Under the pieces are notes generated by a model. That model saw only the letters and a program-made list of their open reading frames with translations, made no database searches and was not told the DNA's origin. Below, in pieces: positions 63,326 to 64,000 of a stretch of 64,000 nucleotides of DNA; within the stretch, counting starts at the first letter, position 1; each line of letters opens with the position of its first letter. The position numbers were made by a program, and so were the translations under genes. The DNA is from Brachybacterium sp. UMB0905 (GTDB lineage: Bacteria; Actinomycetota; Actinomycetes; Actinomycetales; Dermabacteraceae), in assembly GCF_002871795.1 (NCBI RefSeq), contig NZ_PNHL01000014.1, positions 1 to 64,000 on the forward strand. The letters are read 5' to 3'.

Positions 63326-64000
63326 GCCCCTGCTGGATCAGGTCCATCACGGACGCATCGGCGAGAGTCTGGGTGTCCCCGACCTCACGATTTTCGGCCA
63401 CATCGCGCAGCAGACGGCGCATGATCTTGCCGGAGCGGGTCTTGGGCAGCTCGCTGACCAGCAGCACCTTCTTGGGCTTGGCGATCGGGCCGATCTCGGC
63501 CCCCACATGGGCGCGCAGCAGCTCGGGCACCTTCTGCTCGCCGCCCGCCTCGGCGATCGCCTCCTCGGAGCCGGAGCGCAGGATCACGAAGGCGACCGGG
63601 GCCTGGCCGGTGGTGTCGTCGCTTGCGCCCACCACCGCGGCCTCCGCCACCCACTCGTGGCTGACCAGCGCGGATTCGATCTCCATGGTGGACAGGCGAT
63701 GCCCGGAGACGTTCATGACGTCATCCACCCGGCCGAGCAGCCAGATGTCCCCGTCCTCGTCCTTCTTCGCGCCGTCGCCCGCGAAGTAGGCGCCGGGGAA
63801 GCGCGACCAGTAGGTGTCCTGGAACCGCTCCGGATCACCCCAGATACCCCGCAGCATGGCGGGCCACGGCTCAGTGATCACGAGGTAGCCGCCCTCGCCG
63901 TTGTTCACAGACTCCCCGGCGTCGTTGATGACGTCGACGCTGATGCCGGGCAGCGGCACCTGGGCGGAGCCGGGCTTGGTGTCGGTGATGCCCGGCAGCG
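63309..64000 (-). CDS. acs: Acetyl-CoA synthetase, C-terminal part (cut by window edge)
   Basis: Adenylate-forming enzyme making acetyl-CoA from acetate, ATP and CoA. The visible 230 residues include FAGDGAKKDEDGDIWLLGR, DVMNVSGHRLSTMEIESALV and the acetylation-site lysine in PKTRSGKIMRRLLRDVA. They end with a short tail. The N-terminal two-thirds lie beyond the window. The last 17 bases overlap the convergent DUF4097 gene. Confidence 0.95.
   Translation of the reverse strand, partial: LPGITDTKPGSAQVPLPGISVDVINDAGESVNNGEGGYLVITEPWPAMLRGIWGDPERFQDTYWSRFPGAYFAGDGAKKDEDGDIWLLGRVDDVMNVSGHRLSTMEIESALVSHEWVAEAAVVGASDDTTGQAPVAFVILRSGSEEAIAEAGGEQKVPELLRAHVGAEIGPIAKPKKVLLVSELPKTRSGKIMRRLLRDVAENREVGDTQTLADASVMDLIQQGLSGKR

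Overview
The window is a GC-rich actinobacterial chromosome segment. Lsr2, ClpC, a FolB-FolK fusion, DUF3180, DUF4032, an Rv2747-type ArgA and a GlpR/SepX-like membrane protein all point to Actinomycetota. Gene content and style suggest Micrococcales, perhaps a Brachybacterium-like member of the Dermabacteraceae; the genus is an inference.

Bases 1-6.6 kb are a decayed mobile region. An ISL3-family transposase end abuts an IS3-family remnant. An antisense relic of a second Lsr2 gene follows, then an intact ABC exporter with noticeably lower GC, a glycosyltransferase cut off by an IS1380-family element (candidate TTAG target duplication, frameshifted transposase), an excisionase-like protein and a tyrosine integrase broken by a frameshift and a stop codon. 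The integrase ends about 100 bp from the 3' end of tRNA-Ala(CGC), the likely integration site, so the region is probably the right end of a genomic island.

From 6.9 to 19.4 kb lie core genes: an inositol monophosphatase-family gene with a poly-G frameshift, an FAD sugar-lactone oxidase/alanine-racemase-fold pair, glpR/sepX-like and rimJ-like genes divergent from 5-formyl-THF cyclo-ligase, fmdB, a SAF-domain protein, mscL, mutY, argA, dedA and clpC.

From 19.6 to 36.6 kb is a catabolic block: a FadR-type regulator and an oxidative L-fucose pathway (mutarotase, aldo/keto reductase, lactonase, L-fuconate dehydratase). Divergent from it is an LplABC-type sugar importer without its own ATPase, followed by an alpha-L-fucosidase and a DUF624 protein. 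The shared 351-bp promoter region has four copies of CCTCCGAY, two of them placed between the -35 and -10 boxes of opposing promoters. Next come malate:quinone oxidoreductase, the lactate-oxidation operon lutABC and an aldose 1-epimerase. This block lies between lsr2 and clpC, which are close neighbours in mycobacteria.

From 36.7 to 51.1 kb is a conserved minus-strand run read right to left: dacB, tilS, hpt, ftsH, folE, folP, folBK, DUF3180, two PH-domain proteins, a Rossmann protein, panC, lysS, a small membrane protein and lsr2. Many neighbours are coupled by 4-bp ATGA/GTGA overlaps. From 51.2 to 64 kb are housekeeping genes (ppa, def, a multi-sugar ABC ATPase, DUF4032, rlmB, cysS), a LacI-type regulator with an unusual N-terminus, and a histidine kinase/response regulator/DUF4097 operon convergent with the 3' part of acs. 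The ATPase at 53.6 kb probably energises the fucose-cluster importer.
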